The position numbers were made by a program, and so were the translations under genes. Shown piece by piece: positions 51,483 to 63,623 of a DNA stretch of 64,000 nucleotides. The DNA is from Mesoplasma entomophilum (GTDB lineage: Bacteria > Bacillota_I > Bacilli_A > Mycoplasmatales > Mycoplasmataceae). Positions within the stretch are counted from its first letter, which is position 1; each line of letters opens with the position of its first letter. The notes under the pieces were generated by a model, which saw nothing but the letters and a program-made list of their open reading frames with translations, had not been told where the DNA came from and made no database searches. The stretch lies in assembly GCF_002804125.1 (NCBI RefSeq), contig NZ_CP024966.1:744001-808000 (forward strand), written 5' to 3'.

Positions 51483-52397
51483 TTATTTTTGTCTAGAAAG
51501 AAGCGGAAACATAAATTTTTTATCTTTTAAACCTGTAGTAACTTCTCTTAAATATAAGCATGAATGCAAGTTCATGCCCGTTCTAACGAATGATTCAGTT
51601 TTTGTTATATGTATACCTTCTTTAATATCTGGCATAAAACCAAAATCAACTCTTTTTATTCCGTTTGGAACAATAATATTTAATAATTCTTCTAAATCAA
51701 TGTTATGTGAAGAAAATGATCCAATAAAATCAAATATACCATTTTTAACTCTAAAACAAACAACTGTTTGTAGTGAAGGGATATATCATAAATCATCTTC
51801 AAAATATTTTTGAATATTATGGAATTTAACTAAGCTATCTCCCTTTGTATCCAAAATACTTGACTGCTTGCTTGAATGTAAAATTGCCTCTTTCACTAAT
51901 TCAAAATCATGGGAAACTGATAAATCAAGTTTAATGATTTTTGAAGACTCTGATTTTTTCTTATTGTTTCATGGAAGAAAAAATAAATATTCCTGTCTTC
52001 TTTCAAAACCAGATTTCTTTAAAATATCTTCATCCTTAATACCACAATATGAAATTAGAATGTCAACTAAGTTAGAATATTTGTAAATTGCTGCCTCAAT
52101 TAAAATTTCTTCTAGATTTTCATTAAGGTATGCTTCTTTAACAAAAAAGTTTCCAACTTGCACTGCACTACATTTTTCTCCGCTAATAAAAACATCGAAT
52201 TTTAAAATACCTAGCGCTGCTATAATTTCATTTTTTTCATTGACTATTGTGATAGGTGAAAAGTTTTCTAATTGCTTGTCCTTAAACAATCACTTTTCAA
52301 AATTATTATTAGGTGATCTTTTGATTAAGTTGCTTAAATCTTGGTTGAAGTGTTTATTATCTTTGTGATCAAAAACAATATCATAAGTATCTCTCAT
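51483..52397 (-). CDS. Two-domain GNAT-like acetyltransferase
   Basis: 304 residues. The first half looks like a GNAT fold (ITIVNEKNEIIAALGILKF, then VQVGNFFVKEAYLN...YCGIKDEDILKKSGFERR), as in Eis-type enhanced acetyltransferases; the second half (ELVKEAI...VDFGFMPDIKEG) resembles a second such domain. The acetyl-CoA Q/RxxGxG loop is not clear, so activity is uncertain. ATG 52397 with AGGAGAAG. Confidence 0.6.
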
Positions 52398-52491
52398 GCG
52401 AACTTCTCCTTTTTATAAATTACTTATTTATTATATACCACTTTAGTGTTAAAAAGAATACTTAGTAATTGTTAAAATCCTTAAAAAAACT

Positions 52492-53157
52492 TTATTTTTG
52501 TAGGTTTAATTCTTTTACGACTATATCTGCAAGTGGATTGAATATAAAAACTTTTAAATTTTTAATATTAGAGTTGTTTTCAATTAATTTTTTTTGAAGT
52601 TGAGCCTCATATTTATATTTATCTTCATAAGGTGATTTACTAAATTTAAAAATGCATAAAAATCAATTATCATTTGACTTAAGCAACAAATCTATTTTTC
52701 CATAATAATTAATATCCTTCTGAACATTAGCTAAAAGTATATTAGCAACAGAATGATTAATCTTATTTTTATAAATAAATTTATTTAAGTCATGTACAAC
52801 TGATTTTGCTATATTAATTGCAATTTTATGATCTTCGTTATTTTTTTCAAATTTTAAAGATTCAGATTTTCTTTGAATAACTGAATTAATAATTAATTCT
52901 TTAGCTATTTTATTTCTTAAAAATATTTGCTCTAAAACTTTTGTTGAAGGGCTTTGAATGAATGGAAATTCTTTTTGACATAATTGATCAATTGAATCAA
53001 TATTCAAATTTTTGTTTTCATCTATATAATATGTTAAATTAAAATTAATATCTTCATAGCTAATTTCTTTGACTAAATTTAAAATAGATAAATTTTCGTC
53101 ATACTCAAAATAATCAGAAATATCATTTATAAAATGTTTTAATTTTATCGAACTCAT
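52492..53157 (-). CDS. Hypothetical protein with nuclease-like C-terminus
   Basis: 221 residues. The C-terminal part has a PD-(D/E)XK-like pattern: ANVQKDINYYGKIDLLL, a strand WFLCIFKFSKS, then a helix YKYEAQLQKKL. The D/E before xK is replaced (CIFK), so if related the site is incomplete. The N-terminal part is helical. Overlaps tsaC by 13 bp at its start. Family membership is a guess. Confidence 0.55.
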
Positions 53158-53651
53158 ACTTTTGTAACAGAATTGAATATTCTTGATGCTTTAGTATTTG
53201 ATATTTCTTGATCAAAATAAACTTTAATATTTTTATTAAAGTTTTCCAATTCTTCCTTTGAATTTATTGGTTTATCACCATGCTTATTAACACTTGTAGA
53301 AAATATTGGCCCAATTAAATCTAAAATAGCTTTTATATCTTCTCTCACAATTAATCTAACGCCGATATTTTCTGACCCATTAACTGTTTTGAAAATGACT
53401 GTTGTTGATTTTTCAAATAATAGCTCACAATATTCATTTTTTTGAATATTTAAAATATCAAGCTGATTGATGTCAGAAATTAAAACAATTAATGGTTTTT
53501 CTAAATTAGCTTTTTTTATTTCATTAATTTTTATTTCATTTTTTATATTTCAAGCAGCAGATAGACCATATATTGTGTCAGTTGGCAAAATAATAACTTC
53601 ATTTTTTTTTAACTGTTGGCTTGCTCTAAAAATTTGATCCTTACTTAACAT
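53145..53651 (-). CDS. tsaC: Threonylcarbamoyl-AMP synthase
   Basis: 168 residues, TsaC/Sua5 without the C-terminal Sua5 domain. Makes the intermediate for t6A37 tRNA modification. Motifs LPTDTIYGLSA and STSVNKHGDKP. One TGA in the middle and one three codons before the TAA stop. Overlaps the membrane-protein gene by 11 bp and the following gene by 13 bp. Confidence 0.88.
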
Positions 53652-55143
53652 TTTTATTTCCTCTTTTTCTTTTTGCTAAAATTTCTGAAAACAAAATTTG
53701 AGCTCCAACACGTTTTTTAAATATTGTTGTTTTCATAATATTAAATCCAATAATTAAGAAAGAAGAAATCAATATCCCGAATAAAATAATAGATTCAGCA
53801 ATAACATTAATTGTTTTTTCTCAAGCAAAGTTTATATTTGTGCCTATATTATCCAGGTAGTATGCACCTTTTATTTGTTCATAATCATTTCCTAAAATTG
53901 ATTTAATTTTTTCAATGAAATCGTGACCTGAAGTATTACCGTTTGCTTGTTCAAAATTTCAAGCTTCAACTAAATTACCAACTTGCACTTTTGAAATAAT
54001 ATTTAAGCAGGTAAGCAAAACTAAGTTAGCATAAATTATAAAGTATTGAGTTATAAATAAATTTTGTGATTTATTCTCTCCTCTAATTGAAACCGATATA
54101 AAGTACATGAAAGTTGCCATTGTTGTACCTAATCCTATAATTGGCAGAGAACAATATATAAAATAGCTATTTTCATATTTCAGGATATTAGAAAATTGAG
54201 CATCTGATAATGGATTTTCAATTCCGTATCTTTTTAAAAGTTCTGGTAGTACATGAACGGTTCTAGTTAACATAGAAGCTTTTGTTGTATCAAAAGAAAT
54301 GGTAATTACATAAATGAGTTGTGGCAAAATAATGCATCCAGCAGCAAACATAGTCCAGTTTGAAATATTTTTATCTGAGTTTTTAAATATTTTTGTCAAG
54401 AATGCTTTCATTCTATTTTGACCTAATTCTTTTTTTCTATTACTTATGTAATCAATGTATTTATTGATATTTAAACTTTCTGCTTCAACAATAACAGCAT
54501 TTTGAATACTTAATGAAAGCATGAAAATGGCTATTATTTGAATGAACAATATTCATCAAACAGCATCTTCTGAAGCTCATTTATAAGCTTGATTTCTGTT
54601 AATAGTAAATTGTTTAGAAATCTCAGTAATAACAGAAGGAACTTCTTTGGTACTCTGATTTTGAACTTGATCTATCAGTGATTCAAAAGTAAAAAACTCT
54701 TGAAATTTTGAAAATTCATATTGTGCCATTGAAGACATTAAAGCAGCTAAAATTCCAAACGAAATAACAAATATTCAAAAACTTGCTTTCACCTTATTAT
54801 TAACTCCAGTTGCAGTTAAAAAGGGTTTAAGTAAAATAAAACCAATTATTGTGGCTATAAAAAAGCCTCATCCAATGTAAACAGGCGTTACAATTTGCGC
54901 CTTAGATGGTAACTTTAAAATTAATGATAATTCTTTTCAATTATCAAAATATATTTTTAAGTTTATGTCAGTAAAAGCAATTCAACTAAATATATAGGTT
55001 GGTATCATAAGCACAAGAAAAATAAACATACTAAAAAATGCGACTTTGTATAAGTGTGCATTTTTTTCTTGAATAGATGAGATTTTGTTTTTAATTCCAA
55101 AATTCATTCTGAATTTACTTTTAAACTCAACCTTTTTTTCCAT
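53641..55143 (-). CDS. Multi-pass membrane protein of unknown function
   Basis: 500 residues. About six to eight membrane helices, starting at 27-50 after a basic cytoplasmic N-terminus, and a basic C-terminus (KRKRGNKNVK). A Gln/Ser-rich loop (residues 115-150) is likely external. No known transporter signature seen. Position between prmC and tsaC in an overlapping run. ATG 55143 with AGGAGAAC. Confidence 0.72.
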
Positions 55144-55151
55144 TTGTTCTC

Positions 55152-56012
55152 CTAATTTTTGATTATTAAATATCTTCAATTATTGAAGTAGTCTTTTTCA
55201 AACTTTCAATTATATTTTAAACCTAATTCTTTTTGTAAGAGCATTTCCAAATCGTTTTTTTGTTTTCAACCAATTTCAAATACAAGTAGCATTTTTTCCT
55301 CTGTTTTCATTATTACATCAATATTAGTTATAGCTTTTTTATAAAAGAACAAACCTTCATCTTTTGCATATAGCGCTATTTTTGGTTCAAATTTCAGTGT
55401 ACTTGAATCAACGTCTTCATCATTTAAATCTATGTACGGAGGATTACAAAGCAAAATATTAAATTTATTTTTATTTGTTATTAATGCATCTAAAAAATTA
55501 CTTTTTACAATTTCAGATTTATTATTTAATTGATTTTTAATTATGTTTAACTTTGTAACAGCTAATGCTTTTTTTGAAATATCAGAAAAAACTATTTTAT
55601 TAATATCTTTATCATTTTCAAGTGCAACAGATACACCTATGCAACCTGACCCAGAACATAAATCTAAAATATTCATTTTACTATTATTAGTTTTTATAAA
55701 ATCATTTGCAAAGTCAACTATTTGCTCAGTTTCCATTCTTGGTATTAAAGTGTTTTTATTAACTATTATTTTGTGACCTCTAAAAATCTTATAGCCTAAA
55801 ATATAAGCTAAAGGTTTCCCTTTAGCTACACTTTTTGAAATTTTAATAATTTGTCTAAAATGCTTTCTTGATAATTCTTTTTCTAATGAAAATAAAACTT
55901 CTGAATATTCGATTTTGGTTACAAAAGAAATTATTTCAATTGCGTCTGATTTACCAATTTTTTCATTTTTTGAAAGTAAATTTAAAACAAACTTAATATT
56001 AAATTTATTCAC
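55152..56012 (-). CDS. prmC: Release factor glutamine methyltransferase
   Basis: 286 residues. Methylates the GGQ glutamine of RF1. SAM motif [13 protein letters not shown] and catalytic NPPY (LLCNPPYID). The start is GTG 56012, inside the last codons of prfA (8-bp overlap), so translation is coupled to its substrate's gene. Confidence 0.94.
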
Positions 56013-57096
56013 TATCTTGTATCTGAGCTTCAACTTTTTGACGTTGTTCGTCATTAACTAATGCAACTATGAAATCATCAATTTTTCCTTCCATAACTTG
56101 ATCAAGTTTGTTTAAAGTTAAACCTACTCTATGATCTGTTACACGGTTTTGTGGATAATTATATGTTCTAATCTTTTCACTTCTAGCCCCTGTCCCCACT
56201 GCGTTTTTACGTGTTGCATCAGCTTCTGCTTGTTGTTTTTCAAGCTCTGCTTCATAGATTCTAGCTCTCAACATGGTCATAGCTATATCTTTGTTATCAT
56301 GTTGACTTCTTCCATCTTGAGAAGCTGCTACTACACCAGTCGGTATATGAGTAATACGAACAGCTGAATCAGTTGTATTAACATGTTGACCACCAGCACC
56401 AGATGAACGGTATGTATCAACTCTTAAATCACTGTTTTTAATTTCAATTTCAACATCACTCATTTCAGGTAAAACAGCAACAGTTGCTGTTGATGTTTGA
56501 ATTCTACCCTTTGCTTCTGTTTTGGGTACTCTTTGCACTCTATGAGCACCTGACTCAAATTTTAATTTTGAATAAACCCTATCACCTTTAACCATAAATG
56601 AAACTTGTGAAAAACCACCAGCTTCTGACACACTTGCATCAAGCATAGTTATTTTTCAATTTTGAGTTTCAGCATATAATTTGTACATCCTCAATAAGTC
56701 ACCTGCAAAAATATTTGCTTCATCACCACCAGCTGCACCTCTTATTTCAACAATAACATTTTTGTCATCATTTGGGTCTTTTGGTAAAAGTAGTTCCTCT
56801 ATTATTTTAACAATTGGATCTACAGCATTTTCATTTTCTGACAATTCCATTTTAGCCAATTCAATCATTTCTGGATCTTTTTCATTACCTAAAATTTCTT
56901 TTGCATCAGAGATGGCTTTAATGATGGTTTTATATTCAATAAATTTTTCTACAACTTCAATTAAATTCGCGCGTTCTTTGTTAAGCTCTAACATTTTTTT
57001 AACATCAGATACAATTTCTTCTGATTGCAAATCATTATCTATTTGTTCAACCCTTTTTTGCATTGTCTCCAATGCTTCATAAGTTTTTGGATTCAT
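56005..57096 (-). CDS. prfA: Peptide chain release factor 1
   Basis: 363 residues. Reads UAA and UAG. GGQ in [11 protein letters not shown]; the tripeptide anticodon position reads PKT ([14 protein letters not shown]). With UGA a Trp codon, RF2 should be absent; none is in this window. ATG 57096, 2 bp after tdk. Confidence 0.97.
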
Positions 57097-57098
57097 TT

Positions 57099-57710
57099 TT
57101 ACCCCTTCTCTATTTGATAACAGTTTCTACATCTAGCTTCATAACTATCATTACCATCAACTAAAATTAATGGAGAATTTCATTCAGCTGGTTTTCCATC
57201 AATGATTCTTTGTGTTCTATTAGCAAAATTACCACATTTTTGACAAATAGCTGTCAACTTATCAACCATTTCTGCTAATGGCAAGATTCTATCGACGTTT
57301 TTGAATGGTTGACTTCTAAAGTCTTTGTCTAGACCAGTAACTATTACAATAATTCCTCGATCAGCCAGTTCTTCAATGTAATCAACTACTTCTTCATCAA
57401 AAAATTGAATTTCATCAATTCCAACAACATCAACTTTTTTTTCCAATATTTTAGATTCTAATTTTTCTTTTAATTCTTTTGTGGAATTTACTGGTATAGA
57501 CGCTAATAATGTGCCTGCGTGAGATGCTACTTCATTAACTGCATATCTTGTGTCTATAACAGGTTTAAAAGCAATTACATTCCTTTTTGCAAATGCATGT
57601 CTACGTAATCTCTTAATAAATTCTTCTGTTTTACCAGCAAACATACAACCAGTAATTAATTCAACCCATCCTAGTTGTTTTTGTTCAATTGTATCTCTAT
57701 TTGGTATCAT
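57099..57710 (-). CDS. tdk: Thymidine kinase
   Basis: 203 residues. P-loop GCMFAGKT, DEIQFFD Walker B, lasso and zinc cysteines CQKCG and CRNC. Salvages thymidine. Starts with ATG 57710, 2 bp after the DHH gene. Confidence 0.95.
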
Positions 57711-57712
57711 AA

Positions 57713-58657
57713 CTACTTACTGCCTTTTGTAATAACTGCGTCTAAATCTTTAACAAGTTTAGTTATGTCTGATAGCGTTTTTAATTTACATCCACTAGCT
57801 AATTTGTGTCCACCACCATCATATTTATTAGCTACTTTATCAATTTCAAAATCTCTACTTCTAATTGATACTTTAATTTCATCATCAAGTTCAATAACTA
57901 AAACTCAAATTTTAATTTCATCAATTCCACTCATTGTTCCTAAAGCTGATTTAATTTGTTCATATGAGTATTTTCAAGGTTTTTGATCTTCTTTAGTAAT
58001 TGTAATGTGACCTACACCCTTTTTTGATAAAACTAATTTTGAAAAAGCAAAATTTGCGTATTGTTTTCTTTTTAAATCAGAAACAAATAATGAATCATGA
58101 ACTTCTTTTAAATTTGCACCGTTTTCAAGTAAAATCTTAGCTGCATTAAAAGTTTTATAACTTGTGTTAGGAAATAAAAATCTTCCACTATCAGTTACTA
58201 ATCCTTTATATAAATTTGACGCTGCGTTTGAATTTCATTTTAATTTCATAGCTTCTGCTCATAATGTAATAACTTCTGTACACGCCATTGCTGTTTCATG
58301 AACAATTTCATTTTTTGCATAAGGATCTATATTAACGTGATGATCTATTTTAAATGTTTCAATTGCCATATCGTATCCGTCAAAATCCAATCTTGCTTTT
58401 GTTGCTGTATCAACTGTAATAACTAAAGCTGATTTGATAAATTCATCTGATATTTTTTCTTTGTAGAAATCTTTATTATCATCTAATCTATCCCCAGGAA
58501 CAATAATTGTTTTTCCTGCAAAATTTTCTTGAATTAAATATGCTAGGCCCATTGAGCTACCTTGTGCGTCTCAATCTGGTCTAATATGTTTTAAAATAAT
58601 AATATTGTTATATTTTTTAATTTTTTTAACTAATAATTTGTAGTTTATTTCTTTCAT
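57713..58657 (-). CDS. DHH-family phosphoesterase (NrnA-like)
   Basis: 314 residues. DHH domain: HIRPDWDAQGS, TVDTATKARLD, KIDHHVN, then TDSGRF; DHHA1 domain GGGHKLASGC. Likely degrades short oligonucleotides or cyclic dinucleotides or pAp. Position three of the first motif is Trp (TGA). AAGGAGAAAG before ATG 58657. 10 bp after the ABC-like gene. Confidence 0.88.
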
Positions 58658-58667
58658 TTCTTTCTCC

Positions 58668-60545
58668 TTATATTATTGCTGATATAGAACGTTCTTCAAA
58701 GTAAAGAACTACTTCATTTTCTCTTTCAAATTCTTTATCCTCAGAATAAAAGTATATTTTGGTTTTATTTCTTGTTACACCAAAGTACATATTCTTGTCA
58801 TGATATTTATTTGTCCTAATAATTCTAACATTTATTGGGACTGAATTATTCTCAATAAACTCTGTTGATACTTCTAAGGGATTTATAAATATAAAACCAT
58901 TATCATTAAATTTTTTAGTATTAACATTTCATAATCTATTTTCAACATCAATTAAATTTTCTGATTCTTTTGAAAAAGCAAAAACATTTGATTCACCCAA
59001 TTCATTTTTGCATATATCTATCAAGTTTTTTTCAAAAAATTCTTTTGTTGTTGTTTTTACTAATTCATCATTTTTTGATCAATAAATTTTTTTGTTTTTA
59101 GACAAATCACTAATTGTAAATGTTTTGGAATGAAGGATAATAAATGATATATTTGGATAAAATTCATTTATCTTAGTGATCGTTTCAAAAAGCATTTCAT
59201 AATCCCTATTTGTTAGCAGGTGTAAAAAGTCCGAAATCACAATATTTTTCTTTCCTAGATTAATTGCTTTCAATATTTTTACATAAATCATATTTAATGA
59301 TGAAAGCTTAAAACTTCCTTTTAAGAACCATTCAAAATTTATGTCTAAATTTTTAAAGTTGCTCTCCATTCAATTTTCAGCTTGCTTTACAACTGGCACA
59401 ATTTGCTTTTTATAATGTTTTCTAAGTGATAAAAACTCATTTTTATTTCCGTATTTAATTTCACCAGTCAAAATTAATTTATGATAGTTGTGAATATTGG
59501 AAATAATAAATTTTGTTAACAAATTTACCTCTGTTTTTATGAAACTAAATAAAAATTTCTTTTCAGTAAAGTTTTGATCGTTAAATTTATCTTTAATAAC
59601 TTTTTTTCAATTATTTAACTCTGAAGAAACTTCTTGTTGAACTTCTTTTGAAACTGAATATGTTTTGTAAAACTTATCTAATTCAAATTTAAACTGCGAA
59701 CTAATTGTTTTTTTTCTAAATATTAAAAGAATACTTTCTAATCTTAGTTTATTTAATCGAATATTTAAAAATTTTAATTGTTTTTCAACAATAAATCTTG
59801 TTTGTTTATATTCAAACAGTGCTTTTCTTTTTCTTAATAGCTTATTGTTAGACTTTTTAGTATTGAATTCACACGTGCAAGAATCACGCAATTCATTTAA
59901 TGATTCAATTTTGTCATAAAGAACTTGTACAAATTTAAATTCCATTCTTTTAAGTAATGTTTCTTTTTCAATGTCATATAAAGCTTTTGACAAAACTTTA
60001 ACTTGCGGTGAAAATTCATTAAACATTTTTTGTGACATACTCTCATTTAATCTTGATAAAATTTGATCTAAATTATTAACTATTTTTTCGTGTGATTCGT
60101 TTGAAAATTTGACAAATTTATTAATTGCCTCATCTATGTCTCTTCTAAGTTTTAAATCAGAAAGATCATTTTTTGAATCCAATAATGACAGGTAATCATA
60201 TTTTTTTTCAGCATATTTTATTCTCGCATTTCTTAAAAATTGTAAATCAGAAAGTAAAGAAAGAGCTAAAATTCATTTAGTAGGTATTAAACGCTGAAAT
60301 CATGTATCTGTTTTAATATATTCTGTATGAAGTTTAATAAAATTTTTATTAATTACATCTTCATTATCAACTTGGTATCTTCCTGTTTTATTTTTTTGTC
60401 TTCCAAGAATAATTTTTTTAAAAGATTTTTGTTTTTCAGCTTCTAAATAAACATTTGTTATTTGTCCAGGTTTAGATTCAAAATCAACTTTTTTAAGTGT
60501 TTCCTTATTATTCGCAGGGGTAAAATTTTTAATTTTATATGGCAT
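58668..60545 (-). CDS. Degenerate ABC-ATPase-like coiled-coil protein
   Basis: 625 residues. Two ends fit an ABC ATPase split by about 350 residues of helical charged sequence. Front (about 15-60): KKVDFESKPGQIT, then YLEAEKQKSFKKIILG where GxxGxGKST is expected (only Lys40-Ser41 remain) and KTGRYQVDNEDV. Back: FKLSSLN near residue 413 (LSGGQ site), NIVISDF near 435 (Walker B, no Glu), and FIILHS for the H-loop. ATP hydrolysis is unlikely. C-terminal about 80 residues resemble a strand-rich accessory domain. ATG 60545 with AAAGGGG. Function unknown. Confidence 0.6.
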
Positions 60546-60626
60546 ATTTTCCCCTTTCTAATTTTAAGCATTACATTTATTATATTTTAAATCATTTGGG
60601 GCTTTAATTAAACTAATTAGCTAAAT

Positions 60627-60648
60627 AAAAAACCACTATTGTGGTCTT
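60627..60648 (-). terminator. Terminator of rpmE
   Basis: Stem ACCAC/GTGGT with a 4-nt loop flanked by A and T, then T6 on the minus strand; 4 bp after the rpmE stop. Confidence 0.75.
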
Positions 60649-60651
60649 AAA

Positions 60652-60930
60652 TTATTTATTTTCTTTGTTTTTTGATTTTTGATCTTCAGAATTTTTTTGA
60701 GCAGTAGCATTAATTGCTTCTTTTCTTGCAAATTTTGATTTAAATTGTTCAACACGACCTGTAGTGTTTGCAAAGTTTTGTGCACCTGAGAAGAATGGGT
60801 GACAGTTTGAACAAACGTCAATTCTCATTTCTTCTCTTTTTGTAGTTCCACAAATGAATTCATTAGCACATGTTGTACAAACAAATTTTGCTTCCTCGAA
60901 GTATTTTGGTTGAATATCTTTTTTTGGCAT
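60652..60930 (-). CDS. rpmE: Ribosomal protein L31
   Basis: 92 residues. Zinc-type L31 with CTTC and CSNCHPFFSG; C-terminal Lys/Asn/Gln tail longer than usual. Start MPKKDIQP at ATG 60930, preceded by AAAGGAGA. Confidence 0.95.
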   Translation of the reverse strand: MPKKDIQPKYFEEAKFVCTTCANEFICGTTKREEMRIDVCSNCHPFFSGAQNFANTTGRVEQFKSKFARKEAINATAQKNSEDQKSKNKENK

Positions 60931-61016
60931 AGATGTATCTCCTTTCACACTATGTTTTCATATAGATACTTTTTCAGTACTTAAAAATTATATAACATTT
61001 TTATTTAAAAGAACAA

Positions 61017-61042
61017 ATAAAAAACCGCTTTCGCGATTTTTT
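61017..61042 (-). terminator. Terminator of fba
   Basis: Stem AAAAAATCGC/GCGGTTTTTT (one mismatch) closed by GAAA, then Ts on the minus strand; 20 bp after the stop. Confidence 0.85.
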
Positions 61043-61060
61043 AATTAATTGTTAAGGATA

Positions 61061-61951
61061 TTAAGCTTTTCCTTTACATCCAAATCATTCTGTTAATTCG
61101 TTAAAAGTTTCCTTTAATGCTTGGTATCCAGGGTTTAATAATTTTCTTGGATCAAAACCTTTTGTTTTGTCATCTAAGTCTTTTCCAGCTTCAATGTATT
61201 TTCTTGTAGCGTCTCTGAATGCTAATTGTAATTCAGTGTTAACGTTAATTTTTGAAATTCCCATTGAAATAGCTTTTTCAACTTGATCTTGAGGTATTCC
61301 ACTTCCACCATGTAATACCATTGGCATTTTACATGCTGATTGTAATTCTTCTAAAGTATCAAATGATAAACCTGTTCATCATTCTGGGTATTTTCCGTGG
61401 ATATTACCGATTCCTGCAGCTAACATTGAAATTCCTGTTTTTGAAATTTCTGCTGCTTGAGTTGGGTCTCCTAATTCACCGTTTCCAACAACTCCATCTT
61501 CTTCTCCACCAATTGAACCGATTTCAGCTTCAACTGAAATTTCGTGTTCGTTAGCAAAAATTAATAATTCTTTTGTTTTTGCTAAATTTTCTTCGTATGG
61601 CAAGTGTGATCCATCAAACATAACTGATGAGTAACCAGCTAAGATACATTTTTTAGCCATTTCAATTGATTGTCCGTGGTCTAAGTGTAATGCAACTGGT
61701 ACAGTGATGTTTAATTCTTCTAATAATCCATTAACCATTCCTACAACAGTAATTGGTCCACCCATATATTTAATAGCACCTTCACTTGTTCCTAAAATAA
61801 CTGGTGTGTTTGAAGCTTGAGCTGCTTCTAAGATTGCTTTAGTTCATTCTAAGTTATTGATGTTAAAGTGACCGATTGCATATTTGTTTTCGTGTGCTGC
61901 TTTAACCATAGCTGTAGAATTAACTAATTTTTCATGATATAGTCTTGTCAT
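61061..61951 (-). CDS. fba: Fructose-bisphosphate aldolase, class II
   Basis: 296 residues. Zinc aldolase of glycolysis. HFNINNLEW, zinc motif HLDHGQS (His-x2-His), VEAEIGSIGGEEDG, LHGGSGIP and INVNTELQLAF. Four TGA tryptophans. Start at ATG 61951; a ribosome site AAGAGGAT precedes it. Confidence 0.97.
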
Positions 61952-62021
61952 TTATTTATCCTCTTTCTTTTACTTCTTTAAAATTATACAACTTTATAAG
62001 TTTTAAAAAAATAATTTTAAT

Positions 62022-62879
62022 TTATCTTTTTGCAGTTCACTTAAATGTGAATGTTGTCAGTGTAAATAATCCTGCAAGAATTGCTAATGAACCTACTATT
62101 GGTTGTCAGCTTGATGTAAAACTTTTAACTATTCCTTGTGATCCTGAAACAGAACTTAGTCATCTTTCTGAATCTAAAGCATACATATATAGGAAAACAG
62201 GATATTTATGTGGAATAAAGTATGTAAATATAACTATTCCTTTGTTTGAATATAAAGAATCCGCAGGTAACATAACTCCTGATAAGAAAATACTAAAGAA
62301 ATAAACCATCATAACTACACCTTGAATTGAACCAGATGAGTTTGCAATTCCGCCAAATAATGTTGCCAATGCAATAGATGTTGCACAAATTAAAATAATA
62401 GCTAATAATAAATAACCAAAATTTATAGTTTTAAAAGATTGCAGAAGAGAGTTACTATTGTTTGTTCCTAAAACAGCAATACTGAAAACTAAATTAAAAC
62501 TGAAAACTAAAATGTAAAAAAATAATCCAGCTAATAAATATACAAGTCAGATCGATGCAATAAACATACTTTTTTTAACTCCAGTTATATCTATTCTTTT
62601 TAAGAACACAGAGTTTTTCCATTCAACTATTGCTGGAGTTAGTGATGTTAATACAGTTAAACATGGTAATAATGCATAGTTTAACAATAAAGAACCAGCG
62701 TATTGTCCAGATTTTTCTTTAAATATAAAGAAAAACATAACTGAGAAAAATATTGGAACAATAAGCATAAAAATAATACTTCTTGGTTCTTTAATAAATG
62801 ATTTATAAACTAGCAATGTTAAATTTTTAAATATGCTTGATTGTTTTTTAAAATTAAATGTATCGATTTTTTTAAACAT
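62022..62879 (-). CDS. ABC-2 type transporter permease
   Basis: 285 residues, six membrane helices. Starts with a cytoplasmic N-terminus, then FIKEPRSIIFMLIVPIFFSVMFFF (ABC-2 first helix) and LGGIAN...VVMMVYFFSIFLSGVMLP, the conserved ABC-2 helix. Membrane part of an exporter with the ATPase just upstream (stop/start overlap TAATG). Substrate unknown (drug, lipid or peptide). Confidence 0.88.
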
Positions 62880-63583
62880 TATTTTATTTCTCCTTTAAAG
62901 AATAAATTCATTAAGTCTCTAACTGATCCATATTTTTTTATTACTTCAGAAATCTTTTTGTCAAAGAAAATTCTGCCATCTTTAATTATTATTATTCTGT
63001 CACATAAAATTTCAACTTCTTCTGGATGGTGAGAAACAAGTAATAACGTTTGCTTATATTTTTTAACGCTATCTCTAAAAAAGTCTGTTATTTTGTATTG
63101 AAGTTCCATATCTAATCCCGTTGTTAGTTCATCTAATATAACAATTTTGGGATTATTCATGACAGAAATCATTGCATTAAATCTTTGTTTTTGACCACCT
63201 GAAAGTTTTTTTAATGGTGTCTTGATAAATTCTTTAATATCAAAAACTTCAGCAATTGTGCTTTCTCATTCTTTTGTAAATTTAGGATATATACTTCTGT
63301 AAAAAGCTAACATGTCTAATGGTGTTATTCCCGCTGGTCAATCACCTGTTTGTAATTGAATTCCAATTTCATTTTTAATGTTACCTTCTAAATTAATTTT
63401 TATTGTTCCCTTATCCGGATTGTTGAATTGAGCTATCATTTCCACTAAAGTTGTTTTACCACAACCATTTGCACCCATAATTGCTACTCTTTCGCCTTCT
63501 TTAATATCAAGGTTCAAATTATCTAATACAACTTTATTTTTAAATGCTTTTCTCAAATTACTTATTTCAATTATATTTTTCAT
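62879..63583 (-). CDS. ABC transporter ATP-binding protein
   Basis: 234 residues. Walker A GANGCGKTT, signature LSGGQKQR, Walker B VILDELTTGLD and H-loop VSHHPEE are intact. Energises the permease. ATG 63583 with AAAGGAGA. A -10 TATTAT is at 63606-63611. Confidence 0.93.
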
Positions 63584-63609
63584 AATGTCTCCTTTACATA
63601 TAAATATAA

Positions 63610-63623
63610 TATTAGCACTAATA
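63610..63623. promoter_or_regulatory. 14-bp palindrome between ABC exporter and GNAT gene
   Basis: TATTAGCACTAATA, 6-bp arms around CA, next to the -10 of the leftward exporter and upstream of a TAGAAT -10 (63656-63661) of the rightward gene. Candidate operator. Confidence 0.45.
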
